Of a stretch of 35,774 nt of DNA, positions 24,772-31,329 are shown one piece after another (position 1 is the first letter of the stretch; each line of letters begins with the position of its first letter). This DNA comes from an uncultured Alphaproteobacteria bacterium (GTDB taxonomy: Bacteria > Pseudomonadota > Alphaproteobacteria > Rs-D84): NCBI GenBank assembly GCA_934255455.1, contig CAKQNS010000007.1, positions 1 through 35,774 on the forward strand, given 5' to 3'. A program made the translations under genes and the position numbers. The notes under the pieces were generated by a model, which worked only from the letters and a program-made list of their open reading frames with translations, was not told the DNA's origin and made no database searches.

Positions 24772-24799
24772 TTTATACCATTTGTTTCGACGCTCGCAA
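24772..24799 (-). promoter_or_regulatory. Promoter of the Pmp-like autotransporter
   Basis: TTGCGA (24794-24799), 16-bp spacer, TATAAA (24772-24777) on the minus strand. The small dyad ACGCT-cgca-AGCGT (24790-24803) covers the -35 and may be an operator. Confidence 0.6.
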
Positions 24800-24841
24800 G
24801 CGTAAAATGTTCCTATTCGGACACATATCAAAACAAATTGC

Positions 24842-24868
24842 AAAAAACCGCCAAAAATTATTTGGCGG
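24842..24868 (-). terminator. Terminator of the structured RNA
   Basis: ACCGCCAAA and TTTGGCGGT pair around an A/T loop and are followed on the minus strand by six T. It ends the RNA described at 24842-25081. Confidence 0.85.
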
Positions 24869-25081
24869 TCGGGGATTTCAACAAATCATATATAGGAATG
24901 ACCCCACCAGTTTTTGGGTTGCCCCTGTGGTATCACCGGTGGATCCCCGACCATAATGGTGGGGTACATACAATAAATGGCGCATGTGCGCCGCTTTACT
25001 GTGCGGATTTGACACGTGCATCGCGCGCGTCACCTATATACGGGCTTGTTGAAGGCCCCGAACCCAAATCCCTTTGGATTC
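24842..25081 (-). ncRNA. Unidentified structured RNA, about 240 nt
   Basis: No credible reading frame covers this interval, yet it has a consensus promoter upstream and a strong terminator at its end. Read on the minus strand, its two ends pair in three consecutive blocks: GGTTCGGGG with CCCCGACC (one bulge), TTCAACA with TGTTGAA, and TATATAGG with CCTATATA. The enclosed part can form GGCGCA-ca-TGCGCC, CCCC..CCA-tta-TGG..GGGG and CCACCGGT/ACTGGTGG hairpins, plus TGAC/GTCA pairings. The separate promoter of the following autotransporter argues for a free RNA rather than a leader. I looked for tmRNA, RNase P, SRP, 6S and common riboswitch signatures and found none. Confidence 0.65.
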
Positions 25082-25087
25082 ATATTC

Positions 25088-25116
25088 AGTATAATCAACG
25101 AAAAATCAAATTTCAA
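25088..25116 (-). promoter_or_regulatory. Promoter of the structured RNA
   Basis: TTGAAA (25111-25116), 17-bp spacer, TATACT (25088-25093) on the minus strand. The predicted transcription start is about 25081. Confidence 0.75.
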
Positions 25117-25151
25117 CCATAAAAAAATCCCATGGGGGGGCATTGCTCTCT

Positions 25152-25189
25152 GTCATAAAAAACGGGGCGATGCCCCGTTTTTTATGACA
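25152..25189 (-). terminator. Terminator of the DUF1015 gene
   Basis: A long palindrome (TGTCATAAAAAACGGGGC arm and its complement) overlaps the last codons and stop of the gene at 25182. A and T runs inside the arms make it symmetrical. Confidence 0.9.
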
Positions 25190-26420
25190 GTTTATGTATT
25201 ACCAGACCACTGCGCAACTTTGGTTCAAACCACGTTGTCTTGGGTGGCATAATGTTGCCAGTATCGGCGATGTCAATAATCTGGCGCATGGTAACGGGAT
25301 ACAGCGCAAACGCCGCAACCATTTCACCCGAATCAACACGTTTCTGCAATTCCGACAACCCGCGAATACCACCAACAAAATCGATTCGTTTGCTGGTGCG
25401 CAAATCGCCCAGATTCAAGATTTTATCAAACACCAAATTTGACAATACCGTCACGTCCAGAACACCAATCGGGTCGTTGTCGTTATATGTGCCGGATTTC
25501 GCCGTCAAACTGTACCAATGGCCATTCAGGTACATGCCAAAGTTATGCAACTTCGTCGGCTTGTAAATTTCTGTGCCCATATCGGTAACGTCAAACGATT
25601 CGCCCAGGCGTGCCAAAAATTCGTCCGGCGTCAATCCATTCAAATCACGCACAACGCGGTTATAGTCAATAACATGCAGTTGTGATTCTGGGAATATCAC
25701 CGCCAAGAAATAGTTATATTCTTCGTTGCCTGTGTGATTCGGATTTTGCGCACGTTTTTCCGCACCAACGCGGGCGGCGGCGGCGGTTCTGTGGTGACCA
25801 TCGGCAACATACATCGCCGGTATGTTTTTGAATATTTCGGTTATATGCGCATTGATTGCGTCATCGGTAATTGCCCAGAATTTGTGACCAAACCCGTCGG
25901 CCGCAACAAAGTCATATTCTGGGGCGTGCGACGCAACCCAGTCCGAAACGATTTTGTTCATTTCATCAACATCAGGATACGCAAAGAACACCGGTTCAAT
26001 ATTCGCGTCTTGGATACGAACGTGAATCATACGGTCATCTTCTTTGTCCTTGCGCGTCAATTCGTGCTTTTTAATTTTGCCAGACATATAGTCATCAACA
26101 TTTGCCGCCGCAACCAAACCGTACTGTGTGCGACCGTCCATTGTCTGGGCATAGATGTAATACATTTCTTTTGGGTCTTGGACCAACCAGCCGCGATCTT
26201 GCCACAGTTTGAAATTCTCGACCGCTTTGTCATAGACGGCCGGCGAATGCTCATCGGCAATCGGGTCAAAATCAATTTCTGGTTTAATAATATGCAACAG
26301 TGATTTTTCACCGGCCTCTTGCTTGGCCTCGACAGAATTCAGAACGTCATACGGACGCGACGCGACCTGCTCTGCTAAATCTTTTGGTGGACGAACACCG
26401 GCAAATGGTTTGATTTTCAT
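25182..26420 (-). CDS. DUF1015 family protein
   Basis: 412 aa, typical family length. Diagnostic stretches are the N-terminus MKIKPFAGVRPPKDLAEQVA with SRPYDV, and the central ADGHHRTAAAARVG motif; the KHELTRKDKEDDRMIH and LLHIIKPEID blocks also fit. No signal peptide or membrane segment, so cytosolic. The biochemical role is not settled in general annotation; from memory some members were linked to free-serine phosphorylation, which I cannot verify, and no serine-pathway gene is nearby. AAGGAG precedes the ATG. It lies 72 bp after the choloylglycine hydrolase gene on the same strand. It has a possible own promoter and a dyad around the expected transcription start. Confidence 0.9.
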   Translation of the reverse strand: MKIKPFAGVRPPKDLAEQVASRPYDVLNSVEAKQEAGEKSLLHIIKPEIDFDPIADEHSPAVYDKAVENFKLWQDRGWLVQDPKEMYYIYAQTMDGRTQYGLVAAANVDDYMSGKIKKHELTRKDKEDDRMIHVRIQDANIEPVFFAYPDVDEMNKIVSDWVASHAPEYDFVAADGFGHKFWAITDDAINAHITEIFKNIPAMYVADGHHRTAAAARVGAEKRAQNPNHTGNEEYNYFLAVIFPESQLHVIDYNRVVRDLNGLTPDEFLARLGESFDVTDMGTEIYKPTKLHNFGMYLNGHWYSLTAKSGTYNDNDPIGVLDVTVLSNLVFDKILNLGDLRTSKRIDFVGGIRGLSELQKRVDSGEMVAAFALYPVTMRQIIDIADTGNIMPPKTTWFEPKLRSGLVIHKLS

Positions 26421-26431
26421 ATCAGATTTCT

Positions 26432-26458
26432 CCTTGGGTTATACACCCAAGGATTATA
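26432..26458 (-). promoter_or_regulatory. Promoter -10 and perfect dyad before the DUF1015 gene
   Basis: On the minus strand TATAAT (26453-26458) is followed at once by CCTTGGGT-gtata-ACCCAAGG (26432-26452), whose last bases are part of the AAGGAG ribosome-binding site. The matching -35 is poor. If transcription starts near 26446 the dyad is an operator candidate. In a read-through transcript from the upstream gene it would hide the Shine-Dalgarno sequence. Confidence 0.5.
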
Positions 26459-26492
26459 TCTGGTTTATAATTAAATCAAAGACAAATATTTT

Positions 26493-27632
26493 TTATTCCA
26501 TAAACTCGGTCACGGTGACATCTGTTTCCACCACAATCGGTGCAACATAGTCAATTTGTGCAGGCATAATTGTCGGACGCTTGTTCGTGTCCAGCGGATG
26601 CGTCTGGAACGCGACCGCGCCGAAATCAATCGCCGACATATCAATCGACCGCACCGTACGGTCATACATAGTATGATAATAAATTATCATATTTTTCAAA
26701 TCGGTCGCGATTGTCCACTGGGTCGCCGATGGCATATTTTCTGGCGCGCGCCCAACCGCGAACTGAACGCCCGTCGGCACATCAAAGTTATTCAGAATAT
26801 GAAACGCCTGCATTGCAGAATCAAATGCGGTTTTCTGTTTCAGTGAATATGACGATAAAAATGACGCACGAACGAATCGCGATGGCGGTGTAAAATCCCC
26901 CGGCAGACCGTGGAAACCACTGCCCGAACCAAACGCGGTCAATTGCACACCATTGACATCAATCGGCCCCGCCGTCCCCGGCACCAAATTCACATAATTA
27001 TTCAGATTTGTTTTCTGCCACGGGTATCCCGGCGCATTAGTCAACACACCCAATGTACTGTCGTAAAACTGGGGGATGCCACCCACGATTTCCAAAACGA
27101 CCTGGCGACCATTTTTCTCGGTAAAGCGCCAGTGAACCGTGTCGGCACGCGAATCAATATTTATCACGCGCACATTTTGCAGTGCATTACGCACATCATC
27201 GATTGTGGCGCAATTTGCCAATACCCATGACACCAACTGTAAATCACCAATGGACTGGTCGCGCAACGCATCATCATACGGTTTGTATTCGCCATATTTC
27301 GGGAAATAGAACAACGCCGCAGACAGCCCTGCCTCGTTTGTGCCATCTACGATAAATTCGGCTTGTTCCATCCCCAGACCAACATATCCGTATTTTGCGG
27401 TATATTGCATACCGCCCGGCGCATTGTTCGGCAATATGGCCGTCTGGACCTGGCCGCGTGGGACAACAATGTAAATATTGTCCATTTCTTCGCGGGACCA
27501 ATCGATTGTACGTGCGACAACGACACCGCCGTCGTCGGATTTCAGCGTGATACCCGTACAGGCATCTGCACTGTTTGCAGCCACCAATGGCATTGCCACC
27601 GCCAGCGCGAATAATAATTTTCTCGTTTCCAT
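26493..27632 (-). CDS. Exported choloylglycine hydrolase family enzyme (bile salt hydrolase / penicillin V acylase type)
   Basis: 379 aa from ATG 27632. These Ntn-fold enzymes cleave amide bonds of conjugated bile salts or penicillin V. The signal peptide METRKLLFALAVAMPLVAAN (to about A24) is followed directly by C25, so cleavage frees the catalytic N-terminal cysteine (CTGITL). With C25 counted as Cys2, Arg41 and Asp44 (ARTIDW) fall on the family's R18 and D21. Asn99 (DGTNEAGL), Asn199 (LTNAPGY) and Arg252 (PPSRFVRASF) match the other active-site positions. The periplasmic location is typical of Gram-negative members. Substrate preference cannot be read from sequence by eye. The Shine-Dalgarno sequence is weak, and an upstream in-frame extension of 12 codons is less likely. 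Confidence 0.93.
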   Translation of the reverse strand: METRKLLFALAVAMPLVAANSADACTGITLKSDDGGVVVARTIDWSREEMDNIYIVVPRGQVQTAILPNNAPGGMQYTAKYGYVGLGMEQAEFIVDGTNEAGLSAALFYFPKYGEYKPYDDALRDQSIGDLQLVSWVLANCATIDDVRNALQNVRVINIDSRADTVHWRFTEKNGRQVVLEIVGGIPQFYDSTLGVLTNAPGYPWQKTNLNNYVNLVPGTAGPIDVNGVQLTAFGSGSGFHGLPGDFTPPSRFVRASFLSSYSLKQKTAFDSAMQAFHILNNFDVPTGVQFAVGRAPENMPSATQWTIATDLKNMIIYYHTMYDRTVRSIDMSAIDFGAVAFQTHPLDTNKRPTIMPAQIDYVAPIVVETDVTVTEFME

Positions 27633-27746
27633 ACCCGCATTATGCGCCCGCCCCGCCCCCGATTCCACAGGAGTGATTTCTTACCCCCGCCCGCGGGTGG
27701 TCGCACGCGCATACGGGCGCCCGCCGCCGCCCCAGAAAATTTTTGA

Positions 27747-27775
27747 TTGCAAAACCACAAAATGCATTATATAAT
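27747..27775 (+). promoter_or_regulatory. Promoter of tRNA-Gln
   Basis: TTGCAA (27747-27752), 17-bp spacer, TATAAT (27770-27775), placing transcription start about five bases before the mature tRNA. Confidence 0.75.
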
Positions 27776-27786
27776 GCGCACCGCAT

Positions 27787-27860
27787 TGGGGCATAGTTTA
27801 ATGGTAGAACTCCGGACTCTGACTCCGTCAGTGTTGGTTCGAATCCAGCTGCCCCAACCA
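27787..27860 (+). tRNA. tRNA-Gln (anticodon CTG)
   Basis: The acceptor stem TGGGGCA pairs with TGCCCCA, and CCA is encoded (27858-27860). The anticodon loop CTCTGAC gives CTG, reading CAG codons. The T arm is GTTGG-TTCGAAT-CCAGC. The anticodon stem has one C-T mismatch at its top pair. The flanking promoter and terminator make it a single-gene unit. Confidence 0.93.
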
Positions 27861-27867
27861 AAAATTT

Positions 27868-27895
27868 AACCGGCCTCGCGCCGGTTTAATTTTTG
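27868..27895 (+). terminator. Terminator of tRNA-Gln
   Basis: AACCGGC and GCCGGTT pair across a five-base loop, followed by TTAATTTTT. Confidence 0.88.
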
Positions 27896-27908
27896 GTTGG
27901 GTTTTCTG

Positions 27909-28024
27909 GAGGCAGAACCAGTTGGTTCGACTATGAGTTGACGTTCACAAGCGTAGTGCCGTGAACGTCATACGAATGCCCCACAGGCACAACCGTGCCG
28001 AGGGAATCAGCTGCCTACCGATAA
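27909..28024. repeat. Structured repeat, left copy (complete), at the AT-rich cassette border
   Basis: Four stems can be drawn on the plus strand. The closing stem pairs AGGCAG (27910-27915) with CTGCCT (28011-28016). Inside it are GAACC-agtt-GGTTC (27915-27928), GACGTTCAC with GTGAACGTC (27940-27948 and 27961-27969), and GGCAC-aacc-GTGCC (27986-27999). The segment from about 27949 to 28024 recurs in direct orientation at 31212-31294, except that the last hairpin has a different sequence. GTGAACGTCATACGAATGCC and AATCAGCTGCCTACCGATAA are identical in both. Role unknown: structured RNA, attachment site or palindromic repeat. Confidence 0.75.
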
Positions 28025-28138
28025 GTGTATATATGATTTCAACGGGATATAACCAAGTATTTCAATCGTTATCTTACTTGTTTTAATGATTATATTTTTT
28101 ATCTTATCCACTGATTTTATTACAAGGAAAATATATCG

Positions 28139-28167
28139 TTTACTTTTACAAATCGTTAAAGTATGAT
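28139..28167 (+). promoter_or_regulatory. Possible promoter of the HNH gene
   Basis: TTTACT (28139-28144), 17-bp spacer, TATGAT (28162-28167). The rest of 28025-28138 is AT-rich with nothing recognisable. Confidence 0.5.
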
Positions 28168-28194
28168 TCACATCACACAAGTAAAGGATTTATT

Positions 28195-28995
28195 GTGGCT
28201 AGAAAACATACAACAGACCCAGAAACCGAGAGAGCATGGCTCGCTTTTTGGGTTACAGTAATAATTGTTGGTATACTCAGCAAGTTAATATCGTTACCAG
28301 ATAAATTACAAAGTTTTATATGGCTTCCTGTTATTTTTATGTGGTTGGGTTTTATTTGTTTATTTACTTTTATTGACAATCATACAAATAAAACAAAATC
28401 TCAAAATTTTCAGACAAAAAACTATTCACCCTCCTTGCATAACAATGACAATACATACAATAAGGAAGAAAAGAGCAAGATATTAAAGGACTATATATCA
28501 AAACAAACCAATAAAATAATAAGGGATAACAACTTGTCAGACATCAAAGATAAAGAAGCTGCAAGAATACTTACCATTAATAATGCAAAATATTCCCCGG
28601 AAACGATCGCCGATATTTATAATATTCCTATTACCCTTGCTAAAGAAGTTGAAGAATCTATAACCATTCAAGAAGAAAAGAAGGTTGCTAATCACATTAC
28701 TTATGAAGGGAGAATATCTACTAAAGATAAAAACAAGCTAAAATCTATTTTGGGGTATAAATGTGAAGCATGTGGAACAGATATGTCTGCAATTTATGGA
28801 AAACTCGGCCAGAATTACATTGAATTACACCATAAAGTACCATATTCAGATATGAATGAGAATGAAGCCAGAATACTAACTGATAAAGAGTTTTGTGTGT
28901 TGTGCCCGAACTGTCATAGAATGATACACAAATTACCGAATGCCGGCGATATAGATTTATTAACTAGAATTATTAAATTAAATAAAATGGTATAA
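28195..28995 (+). CDS. Membrane-anchored HNH endonuclease
   Basis: 266 aa from GTG 28195, six bases after AAAGGA. Two membrane helices are predicted: about 14-33 (AWLAFWVTVIIVGILSKLI) and 41-60 (FIWLPVIFMWLGFICLFTFI). A polar, largely helical linker runs to about 180. The C-terminal HNH domain has the zinc-type CEAC (190-193), the catalytic block ELHHKVPYSD (210-219) and CPNCHRMIH (237-245). This is the McrA-like HNH arrangement, a metal-dependent DNA nuclease. Membrane tethering is unusual and fits a sensor or gate acting on incoming DNA, but that is inference. The gene is much more AT-rich than the surrounding chromosome and uses AGA, ATA and AAA codons freely, suggesting transfer. It is convergent with the nuclease/ATPase pair. 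Confidence 0.85.
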   Translation: MARKHTTDPETERAWLAFWVTVIIVGILSKLISLPDKLQSFIWLPVIFMWLGFICLFTFIDNHTNKTKSQNFQTKNYSPSLHNNDNTYNKEEKSKILKDYISKQTNKIIRDNNLSDIKDKEAARILTINNAKYSPETIADIYNIPITLAKEVEESITIQEEKKVANHITYEGRISTKDKNKLKSILGYKCEACGTDMSAIYGKLGQNYIELHHKVPYSDMNENEARILTDKEFCVLCPNCHRMIHKLPNAGDIDLLTRIIKLNKMV

Positions 28996-29099
28996 GTGTC
29001 TTAAAACGGTACGCTTTTTTTCACATTTGCGCCTTTATTATATTATAGTCAGCAAAACGACAGAGAGTCCCAGAACAGTCTTTGTGGCTGTGCTCTTTA

Positions 29100-29594
29100 C
29101 TAGTATACAGTATGATAAAAAGCATCATTGCACAAACGCAACTTAATATTTAATGGCAACAAAAACTCATACATACTCAGAATGACTTGTCGTCTGTTGT
29201 ATTCATGAGACGGTAGCTTTTTATCTATATATTCATTCTTATTTTCATTAAATGCACATATACACTCAAATGTTTCTATAGTATTATCGTCTCTAAGATA
29301 TAACTCATACGATTTTGAAAATTTATCCACAAGCTCTCTCCTAATGTCTTCTCTGGAATTCTCAATAAACCACGTGAAGTTTTTAAATTCTATAAAGAAA
29401 ATGGTATTGGCGTTTTGATCATAAATAGCGTCACAGCTTTTCCATCTCATACGTTTTGAAGTTTTAACAGCATCCCAATCAATAAAATACGGGAAAGACT
29501 TCAAGTTGTCTTCCGGAATTTTTCGTGGAATACAAAAATCTCGGCTATCACAACATTCACAATACGTTTTTCTATATTCTAAATAAGACGACAT
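29100..29594 (-). CDS. PD-(D/E)XK-like nuclease candidate, partner of the ATPase
   Basis: 164 aa, AT-rich. The stretch SCDAIYDQNANTIFFIEFKN has Asp55, then 13 residues, then Glu69-Phe-Lys71 at the end of a hydrophobic strand, the spacing and context of a PD-(D/E)XK nuclease core (D ... E-x-K). An N-terminal cysteine cluster (YCECCDSRDFC, 11-21) could bind metal. No signal peptide or membrane helix. It starts 16 bp after the ATPase stop, so both form one operon. An ATPase with a small nuclease is a common anti-phage layout. Assignment rests on one motif, so a DUF with no nuclease activity remains possible. Confidence 0.65.
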   Translation of the reverse strand: MSSYLEYRKTYCECCDSRDFCIPRKIPEDNLKSFPYFIDWDAVKTSKRMRWKSCDAIYDQNANTIFFIEFKNFTWFIENSREDIRRELVDKFSKSYELYLRDDNTIETFECICAFNENKNEYIDKKLPSHEYNRRQVILSMYEFLLPLNIKLRLCNDAFYHTVY

Positions 29595-29610
29595 CTAAAA
29601 CTCCAATAAA

Positions 29611-30960
29611 TTAAACGTTTTTATTTCTATTAAGTACTTCTCTGAAAATATTGTTTATTGGAGTAGATAACTCGTCTAAAACTTCGTAGACCATATCTGT
29701 TTTGTCTTCAATAATCCCTGTATTCATATTCGCTAGATAAAATTTTGTCTTGCTAGAGATATTTTCATCTTCTTCAGAAAAAATCTTTAGTGCTTGTATA
29801 AAATCTGGGCTATGCGAATTTACCAAAATAGGGAAACCAGCACCCGCCAATTGCGTCAATATCTTGGCCAAAGCCAATTGCCATTCTGGATGTAAATGGT
29901 TTTCAGGTTCATCTAATATCAACAAATGTTCCGGACCCAAGAGACCGGATTTAACAAAATTTTGAAAGATGGCCAGCATTTTTTCACCGGAAGACATATT
30001 GTTAACGAATAATTTACCGTTATTGAATTCGTTTTTAACAAACACCATTTTTTGTTCATCGCTATTATATTCCAAGCTTCCACCAAGTAGCGAATTGACT
30101 TCCTTATATATATCCTGCAACACCCCCTCTAACAAAGTATTATTAGACTTAAGACCTGTTTTTATTTTCTCAATCAAATCAAGCCAATACGTCGGTATAT
30201 TCTCTGTATCCTCGTTTTTCTGCAGTTGCAAAATTAACGGTGTTTCAATCAGAGTAGCGTTCTGAAATATTGTAGATTGGATATTAGGTTCAACTTTATT
30301 TATATATAAACGCTTAGAAAAAGATAAAACATCGGCATTATTTGAAACAGAATACGATAAAAAGTTATCAAACGTAATCTTTGATGTTTCGTGAGATACA
30401 AGATTATTTATTTGATAATTAAAAACTTTATTGTACATATAACTCAACGCAGCGTGAACATCATTTATAAAGTCTTTCGATTTTAATTGGTCTATCAGAG
30501 TTTGTAAAAAAGAACTTGCTAAGTTTTTAGTCTGAGTCCCAACTTTATCTGAAAATTCAGATATTATTTTGAGCCGCGAATAAACCAAACTCTGGGCCTC
30601 TTCTAGTTGCCCTTTATCGATTAACTCAATTAAAATACGTGCAAAAACATTTAATTCAAACTGTGTACGCAGTAATACCGCGTCATTATTGACATTGCCC
30701 CCTGTTATACCAACTCTAGCATCATAGTTTTTAATATCGTTTTGTAATGTAAAAAACGTTCTCATGCACAACATTTCGGCAGATTGCTTGCGTGTTTCTT
30801 CAAGGATTTTATCTTTTTCCTTTACCGCTTTAATAATAGTATAAACGGTTTTGCCAATAGTGCTTTTACCTGTACCGTTTTTACCAGCAATAATCGTCAA
30901 CCCCGTTAAATTAACTGACGCTTTTTTTATGGCACCAACATTTTCTAAACGCAACATCAT
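29611..30960 (-). CDS. ABC-type AAA ATPase (AAA_15/AAA_21, OLD-like without TOPRIM)
   Basis: 449 aa. Walker A is GKNGTGKST (26-34). An ABC signature-like NMSSGEK lies near 321-327, Walker B LLILDEPENHLHP at 346-358 and a switch region NSHSPDF near 381-387. A long helical insert (about 45-300) replaces the usual coiled-coil arm. The C-terminus lacks the TOPRIM nuclease of OLD proteins, so an effector must come from elsewhere; the adjacent PD-(D/E)XK candidate is the obvious one. The frame allows a TTG two codons earlier, but AGGA is seven bases before ATG 30960. Known families with such ATPases (Septu, PARIS, retron-linked and others) are anti-phage systems; the match here is at the level of architecture. 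Confidence 0.85.
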   Translation of the reverse strand: MMLRLENVGAIKKASVNLTGLTIIAGKNGTGKSTIGKTVYTIIKAVKEKDKILEETRKQSAEMLCMRTFFTLQNDIKNYDARVGITGGNVNNDAVLLRTQFELNVFARILIELIDKGQLEEAQSLVYSRLKIISEFSDKVGTQTKNLASSFLQTLIDQLKSKDFINDVHAALSYMYNKVFNYQINNLVSHETSKITFDNFLSYSVSNNADVLSFSKRLYINKVEPNIQSTIFQNATLIETPLILQLQKNEDTENIPTYWLDLIEKIKTGLKSNNTLLEGVLQDIYKEVNSLLGGSLEYNSDEQKMVFVKNEFNNGKLFVNNMSSGEKMLAIFQNFVKSGLLGPEHLLILDEPENHLHPEWQLALAKILTQLAGAGFPILVNSHSPDFIQALKIFSEEDENISSKTKFYLANMNTGIIEDKTDMVYEVLDELSTPINNIFREVLNRNKNV

Positions 30961-30996
30961 TGACAAATCCTATATTTGTATGAACTGTATATGGCT

Positions 30997-31056
30997 TTTA
31001 TAACACAAAATACAAACATTTCAAGCTATTATACCATAAAAAACTGACACATTTAA
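30997..31056 (-). promoter_or_regulatory. Promoter region of the ATPase/nuclease operon
   Basis: Two overlapping candidates on the minus strand: TTGAAA-16-TATAAA (31019-31024 and 30997-31002), and TTAAAT-17-TATAAT (31051-31056 and 31028-31033). The second sits in the dyad at 31044-31072. Confidence 0.5.
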
Positions 31057-31072
31057 GCCAAAAACGTGTCAG
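31038..31072 (-). terminator. Inverted repeat with T tract: terminator or operator
   Basis: CTGACAC (31044-31050) and GTGTCAG (31066-31072) flank a 15-base loop. On the minus strand they are followed by TTTTTT. It could end transcripts coming from tag. It also overlaps the candidate -35 of the ATPase operon, so it could equally bind a regulator. The remainder of 31073-31211 is AT-rich and shows nothing else. Confidence 0.45.
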
Positions 31073-31211
31073 CACCCATAAAATACCAACAATTACACTT
31101 ATTGTAATATATCATAAATAACAAATAAAATCAATCAAAATACATGCTGTTACTGTTTATACCCATAAGTTAACAACACTATACCACACAAAAAACACCT
31201 AATATTTTTGC

Positions 31212-31294
31212 AAGCGCAGCACCGTGAACGTCATACGAATGCCCCGCAGTCCATGCCATCCGGCATGGCGAGGGAATCAGCTGCCTACCGATAA
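31212..31294. repeat. Structured repeat, right copy (partial), at the AT-rich cassette border
   Basis: It matches the right-hand ~75 bp of the copy at 27949-28024, in the same orientation. The variable hairpin is CCATGCC-atcc-GGCATGG (31251-31268), longer and of unrelated sequence yet at the same position, so pairing rather than sequence is kept. The left arms of two stems of the complete copy are missing here. Normal GC content resumes immediately to the right. Confidence 0.8.
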
Positions 31295-31310
31295 AAATAT
31301 AAAATCCAAA

Positions 31311-31326
31311 CGCCCTATTCGGGGCG
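31311..31326 (-). terminator. Weak terminator-like hairpin after tag
   Basis: CGCCC and GGGCG pair across a six-base loop four bases past the tag stop. The T tract beyond it on the minus strand is interrupted. Confidence 0.4.
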
Positions 31327-31329
31327 GGA

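Noticed and set aside
24842..25081. The structured RNA as tmRNA, RNase P RNA, SRP RNA, 6S RNA or a common riboswitch
   Set aside because: No tag reading frame, no RNase P P4 signature, no SRP tetraloop region and no known riboswitch core was found. 6S cannot be excluded by eye because its sequence varies, so the RNA was left unnamed.
27909..28024. The structured repeat as a second tRNA or a tRNA-like molecule
   Set aside because: The closing stem has only six pairs, there is no anticodon arm of normal size, no CCA at the expected end, and one inner stem has nine pairs.
28030..31210. The AT-rich cassette as a prophage or insertion sequence
   Set aside because: No integrase, transposase, structural phage gene or terminal inverted repeats with target duplication were seen.
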